From assembly GCA_018694835.1 (NCBI GenBank), contig JABHOG010000100.1:1-64000 (forward strand): DNA of 64,000 nucleotides. The letters run 5' to 3'. Position 1 is the first letter of the stretch. Every line of letters starts with the position of its first letter. The notes under the pieces were generated by a model that saw only the letters and a program-made list of their open reading frames with translations, had not been told where the DNA came from and did not search any database. Position numbers and translations under genes: made by a program. This document shows positions 40,093 through 50,127 of this stretch, in pieces. Source of the DNA: Planctomycetota bacterium (GTDB taxonomy: Bacteria > Planctomycetota > UBA8108 > UBA1146).

Positions 40093-40207
40093 CTTTCGGA
40101 AGTGAATCCAGCACCGATGGTGCCCTCAACGACCAGGAAAGCAACGGCAGTCTGGAACGACGATCAAAGATGTGACCGGTGCCTCTGCCCTGGAAGACCG
40201 ATGAGGC

Positions 40208-41650
40208 TCAAGGGGCCTTCTTCAGCGGATCCGCTGCGGCAACCCTCTCTGCCTCGAGCTTCATCAGCAGGTCCAGCCGCGTTCCTTGATGGTCTGGATG
40301 ATCGGCGAGATCGGTCGTTTCCTGTGGATCGTCTTGCAGATCGAACAGCTGAGTTTTACCGATGGCGGGATAGTGGATCAGCTTCCAGCGGCCGACCCTC
40401 AGCGCCCTCTGCACCTTCTTGTAGGCGGTGTAGATGCTGCTGCGCCGCTGTTCGGTGGTGCCCTTCAACAAACCCGCAAGACTTTTCCCCTCCGAGAACT
40501 CAGGCGCGTCGATCCGTGCCCAGCCCGCGATGGTGGGCACCAGATCATGGAGGTATACCGGCTGCTCACAGACGCTGCCCGCCTCGATCCCTGGACCGAC
40601 GATCAGCAGTGGAACACGGGTCGAATGCTCGTACAGGTTCTGCTTTCCCATCAATCCATGACTCCCCACCGCCAACCCGTGGTCTGAAGTGAAGACCACC
40701 ATCGTGTTTTCGGCCAGACCAGTCTCCTGCAACGCATCGATGATCCTGCCGACCTGTGCATCCATCTGACTGATCATCGCGTAGTAGGCAGCCAGCTGCT
40801 CCTTCACCACCTCAGGGGTGCGAGGGAATGGGGCCAGCTTTTCATCGCGGATCTTCAGTTCTCCGTTGTCAAAAGGATGCTCCGGTAAAAAGTTGGTCGG
40901 TAACGACATCTTTTCCTTCGGGTACATCGACAGGAACTTCGCCGGAGGAGTGCGAGGATCATGGGGTGCGGTGAAGAAGACACAGGCAAAAAATGGATTA
41001 TTGCGGCCGTCACTCACCTGCTCTTCGTTCTTTCTTTCCTGCTCCTCGATGATTGCCTGCTCCTCGATGAAACGGATGGCAGCATCCGCGAAAGCGGTCG
41101 AGGAGAAGGCGGGCAGGCGATGGCGCTTGCGATCGGGGTACGTTCCAGCGGGATCATGGTCATGAACCAGCAGCTCGGTATGGCTGCCCATTCCGCCGAA
41201 AAAGATCTCTTCACCGCCCCCAAAGGAGCGCTGGAAAGCCGCCTTACCATTGTGCCACTTGCCGGTGAAGAAGGTGTTCCAACCCGCTTCTCGGAGCCGC
41301 TGGGGAAGGGTCACCTCCGACTCGGGGATGTTGAAGACATTTCCCGGCAGCCGATGGAGTGAACGCCCCGTCATCATCATGTAGCGACTCGGCGCGCAGA
41401 CCGCCCCGCTGGTCGACCCCATGCAGTAGGCACTGTTGAAACGGATCCCCTGGCGTACCAGACGATCGAGAGACGGGGTCTGGATCTGCTCATTGCCCAG
41501 CGCACCGATGGTGTCCGCCCGCTGGTCATCGGAAACGATCCACAGGATGTTGGGCGGCGCGGGTGCATCATCCGCCACCGTCTCCACCGTGGTGAAGATC
41601 AGCAGGATCATCAGCGGCACGATCATCCGGGACGGGTGAACAGTTCTCAT
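40208..41650 (-). CDS. sulfatase (Cys-type)
   Basis: NILWIVSDDQRADTIG; CAPSR active-site motif with MMTGRS; TSDHGLAVGSHGLMGKQNLYEHSTRVPLLI. Confidence 0.93.
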   Translation of the reverse strand: MRTVHPSRMIVPLMILLIFTTVETVADDAPAPPNILWIVSDDQRADTIGALGNEQIQTPSLDRLVRQGIRFNSAYCMGSTSGAVCAPSRYMMMTGRSLHRLPGNVFNIPESEVTLPQRLREAGWNTFFTGKWHNGKAAFQRSFGGGEEIFFGGMGSHTELLVHDHDPAGTYPDRKRHRLPAFSSTAFADAAIRFIEEQAIIEEQERKNEEQVSDGRNNPFFACVFFTAPHDPRTPPAKFLSMYPKEKMSLPTNFLPEHPFDNGELKIRDEKLAPFPRTPEVVKEQLAAYYAMISQMDAQVGRIIDALQETGLAENTMVVFTSDHGLAVGSHGLMGKQNLYEHSTRVPLLIVGPGIEAGSVCEQPVYLHDLVPTIAGWARIDAPEFSEGKSLAGLLKGTTEQRRSSIYTAYKKVQRALRVGRWKLIHYPAIGKTQLFDLQDDPQETTDLADHPDHQGTRLDLLMKLEAERVAAADPLKKAP

Positions 41651-42162
41651 GAGCACTTCTCCTGCAGGCCCTTCAGGCCCTCCTCGAAGTCGCTTCCGAT
41701 GAAGGAATCCATCCACGGCACCAGGTAAGGGCCCAGCGGCCGTGAGGTGTCGCCACTCATCTTCCACAACACTTCACAGCCCCCCTTCATCGGAGTGATC
41801 TGCACCACTCCATCGGCAGTCGGTGCTCCTTCGAAGTGAAGCAGGTAGACGATGCCTCGGCCCATCTCGGAGCTGGTGATCTCCAGCACCCCCTCGCCCA
41901 GTTGATCTCCCGACCAGGAGTAACTGGAACCGACTCCATCTTCTGGTCCTGAATACTGGAAGCGAACCGTCGGATCGAGTTGCTGATTCCAGGGGGTCCA
42001 TTCGGGCCACGATCTGAGATCGACCAGCTGAGAATGAATCTGATCGGCCTCTGCCTCGATGAAGAGGGAGCGGGTCACTGAATAACTCACCGGTAGCAGA
42101 GAACCCAACAGTAGAAACAACCCCAGCAGCAGGGCCAGAGTCAGTAGAATTTTCTTGACCAT
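41647..42162 (-). CDS. SRPBCC family protein
   Basis: N-terminal TM; SWPEWTPWNQQLDPTVRFQYSGPEDGVGSSYSWSGDQ; ATGA overlap with the sulfatase gene. Confidence 0.8.
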   Translation of the reverse strand: MVKKILLTLALLLGLFLLLGSLLPVSYSVTRSLFIEAEADQIHSQLVDLRSWPEWTPWNQQLDPTVRFQYSGPEDGVGSSYSWSGDQLGEGVLEITSSEMGRGIVYLLHFEGAPTADGVVQITPMKGGCEVLWKMSGDTSRPLGPYLVPWMDSFIGSDFEEGLKGLQEKCS

Positions 42163-42370
42163 GTCTCCTCCGGATCGATCCGTAGATGGTGATTGTCGCG
42201 GCTCAAGAACAAGATAGCACTGACCATGGCTCGATCGAGATCCGCTCGATAGAAATGATGACCGACTGCGCTGTGCTCTTCTGGCCGATGATCGGAGCGG
42301 GTTGAGGTTACCAGGTTGGTTTCGCTCGATCCTCTCCTGTATCTTCCACACTCAGCGGGAGGTCTCTGCC

Positions 42371-42940
42371 ATGAAACTGCTCCGAAAACTGCTGTTGCTC
42401 GGTTGCGGTGGCTTGTTGCTGCTGGTGATCGGAGGCACTTCGCTGCTGCTCCCCTCCAGCTGGCAAGTCTCGGTCGAGCAAACATCTCTTCATTCCGCAG
42501 CCCAGCTCTACCCGCTGATCGCCGATTTCCATCGATGGCACCAGTGGATCGGCTGGGACGATCAGGAATACGGAGAGCGCACCATCCAGATCGAGGGCAC
42601 TGCCGCCAGCAGCGGCCACAGTTACCGCTGGTCCAGCCACTCCAGTCACGGAAGCCTGACCCTCGATCGCTGCCTACCGGAGCGGGGAATCTGGTATCAG
42701 GGAGCCATCGAAAGTGAACAGATCAACGCCAGTGGTTCCATCACGCTCGAACCACTGCCGGGTGGAGGCACACTCATCACCTGGAAGGACCGAGGAGATC
42801 TTCCTCCCGGCACCGGACTACCCGCTCTCTGGATGAGTTCGAAGCGCAGCGCGAAGTTTGCCGAGGATCTCCATCGACTGCACGACATCGATCTCTCGCG
42901 ACCGGCTCCCGACGCGGAAAAACCGAAGAGGCGCCCGTAA
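42371..42940 (+). CDS. SRPBCC family protein (divergent paralog)
   Basis: N-terminal TM; FHRWHQWIGWDDQEYGERTIQIEGTAASSGHSYRWSSHSS. Confidence 0.78.
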   Translation: MKLLRKLLLLGCGGLLLLVIGGTSLLLPSSWQVSVEQTSLHSAAQLYPLIADFHRWHQWIGWDDQEYGERTIQIEGTAASSGHSYRWSSHSSHGSLTLDRCLPERGIWYQGAIESEQINASGSITLEPLPGGGTLITWKDRGDLPPGTGLPALWMSSKRSAKFAEDLHRLHDIDLSRPAPDAEKPKRRP

Positions 42941-45168
42941 TGATGCGGATATTACTCTGGCCACTACTACTGCTTCCCACGATGACGATGGCTCAGGCTC
43001 CCGAGCCGATTTCTCACTGGCTCCAGACTCACTGCACCGAGTGCCACTCGGGAGAGAAGCCCAAGGGAGGAATCGACCTGGAAGTGGTGATCGAAGATGG
43101 AGCCAGCGCATTGCTGGAAGACTGGCGACAGATCGAACGAGTCATCACCAGTGGAGAGATGCCTCCGGAAGATGAGCCTGCACCCACCTCGCAAGAGCGC
43201 GAGGAGATGATCTCGACGCTGAGAGATTGGCTCCAAGGGATACTCCAATCCAGACCGGAAGTGCCCGGCACTGTTGGCCCGCGCAGGCTCGGCAGATCGG
43301 AGTTGCAAGCGACGATCCGTGACCTGACCGGCGTCGAGGTCGACGTCCATCGTCATCTCCCCGCCGATCCTTCATCGGATGGCTTCGACAATCAGGGCGG
43401 CGCGCTCTCCACCACCTTCATCGAGCGACTGTTCAGGATCGCCGAGGAGGTTGCCGTGAGTGCCGTCATCCTCGATGACGGCAACGAAACTCCCACCACC
43501 ACCTATCCCATCGATGAGATCACCATCGAGGGTGCCGGTAGGATTCTGTCCGACAGCGCTTTTTTCTACAGCAGAGGAACCGCTTCCATCGACCATCACT
43601 TTCCCCGCAGCGGCACCTACCAGATCGACATTCGCGGGTGGGGACAGCAAGCAGGGGATCAACCGGCACGCTTCCAGATCAAGATCGGCGCTCAAAAGCC
43701 ACGAGTCATCGAGATTTCGGAAACTCGAGATCAACCAGGATCGAGAAGCATCGAACTGACGGTTCCAGCCGGTCCTCAGCGAATCTCTGCCACTTTCATC
43801 AATGACTACTACAAGCCGGATCATCCCGAGCCTTCACAACGAGACCGAAATGCCGCCATCATCTCCTTCAGAGTCGAGGGCCCCGCAGAGGGGATGGAGC
43901 CATCGGTCTTCCAGGTGGAAGCACTGGAGGGAAAGGGCTCTCCGACAGAACGGCTGGCGCGAGGAATCGAGCACTGGTTGCCACGATTCTGGAGAGGTCC
44001 GACCACTCCTCAGCAGCGCCAGCGGCTGGTCGAGACCTCCACCGAAGCGGCGCTGGATCCGAACTCGGCAGAGTCGTTGCTCCGCGCAGCCTTGGTGGCG
44101 GCGATCGCTTCACCTCGGTTCATCCTCCGGCTCGAGATCGACCCCCCCGCATCTTCACCCGGTACCATTCGTGATCTCTCGGGACATGAACTCGCCACAC
44201 GCCTTTCGTATTTCCTCTGGGGGACCACCCCCGACCAAAAATTGCTCGAGGCGGCGACTCGTGGCGAACTGGATGATCGCGAGGGACTGCTGATCCAAAC
44301 CCGGAGGTTACTCGCCGATGCAAGATCACGATCGGTGGCGACCAACTTTGCCACCCAATGGCTGAGAATCCGCGACCTCGGAGGACTTCGGCCAGACACC
44401 AAGATCTTCGCCAAGTTCGACAGGAAACTACTCGAAAGCATGAGGTTGGAAACAGTCGAGTTCTTCGATCACATCTTGCGGCAACGATTGCCGATCAACG
44501 AGTTGATCGAGGCCTCCTATACCTTTGCCAATCAACGGCTCGCTCTTCACTATGGTCTCGAGCCGATCGTCGGCCAGCAGATGCGCCTCCTCGAGGTCGA
44601 GAGTCCACGTGGTGGCCTGCTCTCTCAAGGTAGTATCCTGCTGGCGACCAGCACTCGTCAGCGAACATCTCCGGTACTACGGGGAAAGTGGCTGCTGGAG
44701 GTATTGCTGGATGCCGCTCCTCCACCGCCTCCTCCCGGTGCCGGGACCTTGCCGTTGCCCGGCGAAGAAGGGGCAGATCTTCCTCTCAGAGAACAACTGC
44801 GGCTCCATCGGAATGAACCCACCTGTGCCATCTGTCACCGCCGGATGGATGCGCTGGGATTTTCCCTCGAGAGATTTGATGCGATCGGCCGCTATCGAAC
44901 AGGTGACATCGATGACCGCGGCGAACTTCCCGATGGATCGGTGCTCGAGGGGATCAAGGATCTCAAAACAAACATCCACAGTTCCTCGGGATTCCAGCGC
45001 TCCCTCGCAAGAAACCTCCTCACCTATGCTCTCGGTCGTGGACTGATCGATGAGGATGCACCCGCCGTTGCAAGATTGCTGGTGCGGCTGAAATCAGACC
45101 CGACGATTATCGCGCTGATCGAGGAGATCGTCGTACTGGAAGCGTTTCGCCGCCGGCTAATCCCCTGA
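42940..45168 (+). CDS. DUF1592/DUF1588/DUF1585-type planctomycete cytochrome-like protein
   Basis: N-terminal HCTECHSGEKPKGGIDLE; RRLGRSELQATIRDLTG; TCAICHRRMDALGFSLERFDAIG. Confidence 0.87.
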   Translation: MMRILLWPLLLLPTMTMAQAPEPISHWLQTHCTECHSGEKPKGGIDLEVVIEDGASALLEDWRQIERVITSGEMPPEDEPAPTSQEREEMISTLRDWLQGILQSRPEVPGTVGPRRLGRSELQATIRDLTGVEVDVHRHLPADPSSDGFDNQGGALSTTFIERLFRIAEEVAVSAVILDDGNETPTTTYPIDEITIEGAGRILSDSAFFYSRGTASIDHHFPRSGTYQIDIRGWGQQAGDQPARFQIKIGAQKPRVIEISETRDQPGSRSIELTVPAGPQRISATFINDYYKPDHPEPSQRDRNAAIISFRVEGPAEGMEPSVFQVEALEGKGSPTERLARGIEHWLPRFWRGPTTPQQRQRLVETSTEAALDPNSAESLLRAALVAAIASPRFILRLEIDPPASSPGTIRDLSGHELATRLSYFLWGTTPDQKLLEAATRGELDDREGLLIQTRRLLADARSRSVATNFATQWLRIRDLGGLRPDTKIFAKFDRKLLESMRLETVEFFDHILRQRLPINELIEASYTFANQRLALHYGLEPIVGQQMRLLEVESPRGGLLSQGSILLATSTRQRTSPVLRGKWLLEVLLDAAPPPPPPGAGTLPLPGEEGADLPLREQLRLHRNEPTCAICHRRMDALGFSLERFDAIGRYRTGDIDDRGELPDGSVLEGIKDLKTNIHSSSGFQRSLARNLLTYALGRGLIDEDAPAVARLLVRLKSDPTIIALIEEIVVLEAFRRRLIP

Positions 45169-45282
45169 TCGGGTCGCGGACTCGTCGCTTGTTTCCCCGG
45201 CCATTGCGGTGTCTCATCAACGAGCCTCATCGAAATCGTTGTTCGAGTAAATTCTTCGAGTCGTGAGAGGAGCGATCGCGTC

Positions 45283-46638
45283 ATGGCCTATCCGATTCAT
45301 CGTCGTACATTCCTACGCGGTCTCGGCACGGCGATGGCGTTGCCCTGGCTCGATGCGATGAGCCCACTGACCGCTCTGGCCCGCAACATGCCGCCGACCA
45401 AGGCGGCACTGCGAACGGTATTCCTGTTCATCCCCAATGGCGTCCATCAATCGGAGTGGTCTCCTGCTGGAGCAGGGGCCGACTGGGTCACCTCGCCGAT
45501 CCTTGAACCGCTGGAGGCGGTACGCGATGATGTGCTGGTGGTCAGTGGACTGGCCCACCACAACGCTCGTGCCCTCGGCGATGGTCCCGGTGACCACGCT
45601 CGCTCCGCCGCCTGCTTCTTGACCGGGGCCCATCCCTACAAGACCGCTGGCGACGACATTCATGCGGGGATCTCTGTCGATCAGATCATCGCTGCTGCCG
45701 TCGATGAACAGACCTTGATCCCGTCGCTGCAACTGGGCACGGAAGGGGGAAGACAGTCGGGCAATTGTGACTCCGGATATTCATGTGCCTATTCCTCCAA
45801 CATCAGCTGGGCCGGGGCAAACCAACCTCTTCCCCATGAAACCCATCCGCGCCGCGTCTTCGAGCGTATGTTTCTCAGAGGCAGTGCCGGAGAGACCACC
45901 GATGCGCGTCGAAAGAGGATCTCTCGGCGATCCAGTATCATCGATTTCATCCTGGAAGATGCGAAGGGTCTCGAGAAACAGCTGGGGATCGGCGACCGTC
46001 GACGGCTGAGTGAATATCTCGCTGGCATCCGTGACATCGAGCGTCGTATCGATCGACTGGAACAGTTGGAGCAGCTCGAGAAGCAAGGCGGCGACCTCCC
46101 TGATTTCGGACAGATCCCACCCAGCGGAATTAGTGAACACATCCAGTTGATGCACGAGTTGATCATCCTGGCGTTTCGCCTCGACCTGACCCGAGTCTGC
46201 ACCTTCATGTGGGCCAATGAAGGGTCAAATCGAACCCATCCCCATCTGGATGTGGGAGAAGGCCACCACACCCTTACCCATCACAAGGGAAACAAGAATC
46301 AGGTCGACCAGGTTCGAACCATCAATCGCTGGCAGGTCGAAGAATTCACCCGCTTCGTGCAACGGCTCGGCGAGGTGAAAGATGGCGAAGGGTCGTTACT
46401 CGATTCGACCGTGGTGATTCATGGATCGGCCATCGGGGATGGAAATCGTCATAATCATGACCACCTACCGGTGCTGATCGCCGGCCGCGGCAACGGCCTG
46501 GTCGACACCGGCCGACACCTGATCACCCCCAAGGACACTCCGATGTGCAACCTGTTCCTCTCCATGGCTCATGCCGTGGGCTCTTCTGTCGAGAATATCG
46601 GAGATAGCAGCGGCACCTTGCCAGGGCTTCGACTCTAA
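45283..46638 (+). CDS. DUF1552 domain-containing protein
   Basis: RRTFLRGLGTAMALPWLDAM; FLFIPNGVHQSEWSP; adjacent to the DUF1592 gene. Confidence 0.87.
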   Translation: MAYPIHRRTFLRGLGTAMALPWLDAMSPLTALARNMPPTKAALRTVFLFIPNGVHQSEWSPAGAGADWVTSPILEPLEAVRDDVLVVSGLAHHNARALGDGPGDHARSAACFLTGAHPYKTAGDDIHAGISVDQIIAAAVDEQTLIPSLQLGTEGGRQSGNCDSGYSCAYSSNISWAGANQPLPHETHPRRVFERMFLRGSAGETTDARRKRISRRSSIIDFILEDAKGLEKQLGIGDRRRLSEYLAGIRDIERRIDRLEQLEQLEKQGGDLPDFGQIPPSGISEHIQLMHELIILAFRLDLTRVCTFMWANEGSNRTHPHLDVGEGHHTLTHHKGNKNQVDQVRTINRWQVEEFTRFVQRLGEVKDGEGSLLDSTVVIHGSAIGDGNRHNHDHLPVLIAGRGNGLVDTGRHLITPKDTPMCNLFLSMAHAVGSSVENIGDSSGTLPGLRL

Positions 46639-46746
46639 CCCGCCCCACGATTTTGCTCTCCCCCTCAGTCCTCCGAGCCACTTGAACCCGATGATTTTAC
46701 TACCCGCCACTTGCGGTCCACGATGCTGGGAGCGAGTTTGGCACTT

Positions 46747-46803
46747 CGATGACAAGATCTTGAACGATGACGAGATCTTGAACTTTGTCCTACCCTGCAG
46801 GGT
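46747..46803. promoter_or_regulatory. candidate tandem operators upstream of the RND operon
   Basis: Two 18-bp direct repeats cgatgac(a/g)agatcttgaa, the first containing palindrome CAAGATCTTG; then 12-bp palindrome ACCCTGCAGGGT at 46792..46803. Confidence 0.45.
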
Positions 46804-46865
46804 CCGATCCCGAAATGCTGGGTGGTTGATGCACTACCCCTCCTCTGGCTGTCCTTGACCCTCGG

Positions 46866-49800
46866 TTGAAATGGAGCAATCCAGGTATGTGGCTCGTTAG
46901 ATCAGCACTCCGTTTCCCGTATCTCATCCTGGTCATCACTCTGGCCGTGATCTCTCTTGGCACCATCTTTCTGACCAAGCTCCCCTCTGACCTCCTGCCC
47001 ATATTCAAGACTCCAGCAGTTCAGGTCGTGACCTTCTACAACGGCATGCCGCCGGAAGTGGTCGAAGGTGACATCAGTAGCCGGATGCAGCGCTGGACCG
47101 GTCAATCGGTCGGGATTTCCCATCAAGAGGCGAAGTCGATGACTGGCGTGTCGATCGTCAAGGATTTCTTCCGCGAGGACATCAGCATGGAAAGTGCGAT
47201 GTCCCAGGTCACCAGCTATGCGATGAGTGACCTGTTCTATCTTCCTCCTGGCACCATCCCTCCGATGGTGATGCCCTTTGACCCGACAGCGTCAGTTCCG
47301 CTGTGTCTGGTCAGCGTCTCCTCCGAAACGATGTCCGAACAGCAACTTTACGATGTCGCCTATTACGAATTGCGTAATCGATTGCAGTCGATTCGCGGGG
47401 TCGTGGCTCCTGCGGTCTACGGTGGAGTGCTGAGGCGGATTTTTGCCTATCTCGATCGAGAAAAACTCGAAGCTCGACAGTTATCGCCGATGGACGTGGT
47501 GCGGGCGATCCAGGAGCAAAATGTCTTCATTCCGACCGGCAATGCGAAACTCGGTGATCTCGATTACATGATCACGACCAATGCCATGGTCGATCAGATT
47601 CCAGAACTCGATGATCTATTGATCAAGATCGTCGATGGGAAACCGGTATTCCTGCGCGATGTCGCTCGAGCGGAGAACACCCAATCGATCCAGACCAACG
47701 TGGTGCGAATCAATGGCCGTCGACAGGTCTACATCCCCATTTACCGCCAACCGGGCGCCAATACGATCGAGATCGTCAACGAGATTCGTGCCAAGCTGAC
47801 GCAGATTCGCCAGCGAGTCGTCGACATGTACGAAGGTGCCGATGACGTGCTTCTCGAGGTCGTGATGGACCAGTCGATCTTTGTCAGGGATTCCATCTCT
47901 GCCCTCGAGCATGAGGCATTGATTGGCGCATTCCTCGCAGGACTGATCGTGCTGATCTTCATCGGAAGCGTTCGCTCGATGTTGATCATCTTGCTATCGC
48001 TACCTTTGTCTGCCCTGGCAACCTTCATCGGGCTGTATCTGAGTGGCAATACCATCAACAGCATGACGCTGGGAGGATTGGCGCTGGCGGTGGGTCTGAT
48101 CGTCGACCAGGCCATCGTGACGCTGGAAAATGTCTCTCGACATCTGAGCACGGGCAAGACGCCGACCCGAGCGGCCCTCGATGGTGCCAGCGAGGTTGCC
48201 GGTCCGGTGTTCGTGGCCACCATCACCATCATGGTGGTGTTCTTTCCGGTGGTCCTGCTGAGCGGGATCTCCAAGTTCCTCTTCACGCCACTGGCGATCA
48301 GCGTGATCCTATCGATGGCGGCTTCCTACCTGGTAGCACTGACCGTCGTCCCACTCTGCTGTGCTCGTTTTCTCAAGGCCCAGCCGGAAGGAAGCGGCGA
48401 CAATGCGGAACACGAGCCGGCGTTCTTCCAGAGAATCGGTCGTAGCTATGAAGGATTGCTCGAAAGAGTGCTTCAACGACGGGCCTTGATCGGGATCTCG
48501 GTGTTCGTCTTCTTCATCATCTCGCTGGGCCTGATTCCTGGAGTCCCGTGGAGCACTGCTCCGACCAAGGTCGGCCAGGAACTGTTCCCCGCGACCGATT
48601 CGGGACAGTTCACCATCTTCGTCAGAGCTCCATCCGGAACCCGGATCGAGAACACGGAACTGCTGATCGAGAAGGTCGAAAACGAGATTCAGGATGTGAT
48701 CGGAATGTGGGACCCTCGGCATGAGCAAGCCTCCTCCGATCTGCAGATGTTGATCTCGAATCTCGGCGTCTTGATGGACTGGCCCGCCGCCTACACTCCC
48801 AATACCGGACCGATGGATGCATTCATGCTCGTGCAGTTGAAGGAAGAGCGTTCGCGAAGTTCCATCGAGTACTCGGTACTACTGAGAGAGCGTCTCGTAA
48901 AAAAATTCCCGGGAATCGAATTCGCCTTTGATACCGGTGGGATCCTCACTGCCGCACTCAATTTCGGACTGCCCTCTCCCATCGATATCCAGGTCACTGG
49001 AAGCAAGCTGGAAGTGGGTCAGGAGATTGCACGGACCATCTCCGATGAGATTCGACAGGTTCCCGGAGCCGTGGATGTTCGAGTCGCCCAACGCCTCGAC
49101 TATCCTTCGATTCACATCGTGATCGACAGGGTCAAGGCGGCCTATCTCGGGATCACCCCTGATGAGGTCGTCAAGAACATCATCACGGCGACCAACTCGA
49201 GTGTCACCTTCAGTCCGTCCTTCTGGATCGACAAGAAGAAACGCAATCACTACTTCATCGGTGCTCAATACCCCGAAGGTGAGATCAACTCGTTTGCCAC
49301 CCTGGAGAATATTCCGATCCGACCCAACTCCGGGGATTCGACCGAGCCGGTACTTCTGAGAAACATCGCCACATTCGAGCGAACCACAGGTCCCACCGTG
49401 GTGAACCATGTCAACATCACCAGGGTGACCAATGTCTATGCCAATGTCGTCGGGAAAGATGTCGGAAGCGTCGTCAGCGATATCGAGCAACGACTCGAGC
49501 AATCGCCACGGATGCAGCAATTGATGGAAAAGTACCGCGAAAAAGGTTACCGCTGGCAAATCAAGGGAGAGATCCATCAAGCGCGTGAGTCCTTCGGACA
49601 GTTCACCTTCGGTCTGCTGGTGGCGGCAATGCTGGTTTACCTGGTGATGGTAGCGATTTTCCGTTCCTTCAGAGATCCTCTGATCATCCTCGCCTCGGTA
49701 CCTCTGGGCTTCACCGGTGTGGCGTGGATGCTGTTCCTCACCGACACCAATCTGAACATTCAATCATTCATGGGAATCATCATGATGACGGGAATCGTCG

Positions 49801-50123
49801 TCGCCTACAGCGTCTTGATGGTCGACTATGCAAATCGGTTACGGGACGAAGGGCTAGAGACTCGGGCTGCCATCCAGACTGCAGCACGAACGCGTCTTCG
49901 ACCGATTTTGATGACTTCCCTCGCAGCAGTACTGGCACTACTCCCCATGGCCATCGGCTTCGGAGGTGGCGCCAATGCTCCTCTGGCTCGGGCGATCATC
50001 GGGGGAGTTCTGGCAGCGATGGGGTTATCACTCTTCGTCGTACCGATTCTCTATGAACTGATTTCCGGGCAAACGAGACAGATCAGTGACCTTCTCGCCC
50101 GCGATGAGTTACGGAAGGAATAG
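46866..50123 (+). CDS. efflux RND transporter permease subunit
   Basis: About 1085 aa AcrB/CusA-like; LVRSALRFPYLILVITLAVI; GGLALAVGLIVDQAIVTLENVSRH. Start could be TTG 46866 or ATG 46887. Confidence 0.92.
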   Translation: MKWSNPGMWLVRSALRFPYLILVITLAVISLGTIFLTKLPSDLLPIFKTPAVQVVTFYNGMPPEVVEGDISSRMQRWTGQSVGISHQEAKSMTGVSIVKDFFREDISMESAMSQVTSYAMSDLFYLPPGTIPPMVMPFDPTASVPLCLVSVSSETMSEQQLYDVAYYELRNRLQSIRGVVAPAVYGGVLRRIFAYLDREKLEARQLSPMDVVRAIQEQNVFIPTGNAKLGDLDYMITTNAMVDQIPELDDLLIKIVDGKPVFLRDVARAENTQSIQTNVVRINGRRQVYIPIYRQPGANTIEIVNEIRAKLTQIRQRVVDMYEGADDVLLEVVMDQSIFVRDSISALEHEALIGAFLAGLIVLIFIGSVRSMLIILLSLPLSALATFIGLYLSGNTINSMTLGGLALAVGLIVDQAIVTLENVSRHLSTGKTPTRAALDGASEVAGPVFVATITIMVVFFPVVLLSGISKFLFTPLAISVILSMAASYLVALTVVPLCCARFLKAQPEGSGDNAEHEPAFFQRIGRSYEGLLERVLQRRALIGISVFVFFIISLGLIPGVPWSTAPTKVGQELFPATDSGQFTIFVRAPSGTRIENTELLIEKVENEIQDVIGMWDPRHEQASSDLQMLISNLGVLMDWPAAYTPNTGPMDAFMLVQLKEERSRSSIEYSVLLRERLVKKFPGIEFAFDTGGILTAALNFGLPSPIDIQVTGSKLEVGQEIARTISDEIRQVPGAVDVRVAQRLDYPSIHIVIDRVKAAYLGITPDEVVKNIITATNSSVTFSPSFWIDKKKRNHYFIGAQYPEGEINSFATLENIPIRPNSGDSTEPVLLRNIATFERTTGPTVVNHVNITRVTNVYANVVGKDVGSVVSDIEQRLEQSPRMQQLMEKYREKGYRWQIKGEIHQARESFGQFTFGLLVAAMLVYLVMVAIFRSFRDPLIILASVPLGFTGVAWMLFLTDTNLNIQSFMGIIMMTGIVVAYSVLMVDYANRLRDEGLETRAAIQTAARTRLRPILMTSLAAVLALLPMAIGFGGGANAPLARAIIGGVLAAMGLSLFVVPILYELISGQTRQISDLLARDELRKE

Positions 50124-50127
50124 CACC

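Noticed and set aside
42940-46638. DUF1592-DUF1552 gene pair as a novel system
   Set aside because: This pairing is widespread in planctomycetes and related bacteria; function unknown but not new.
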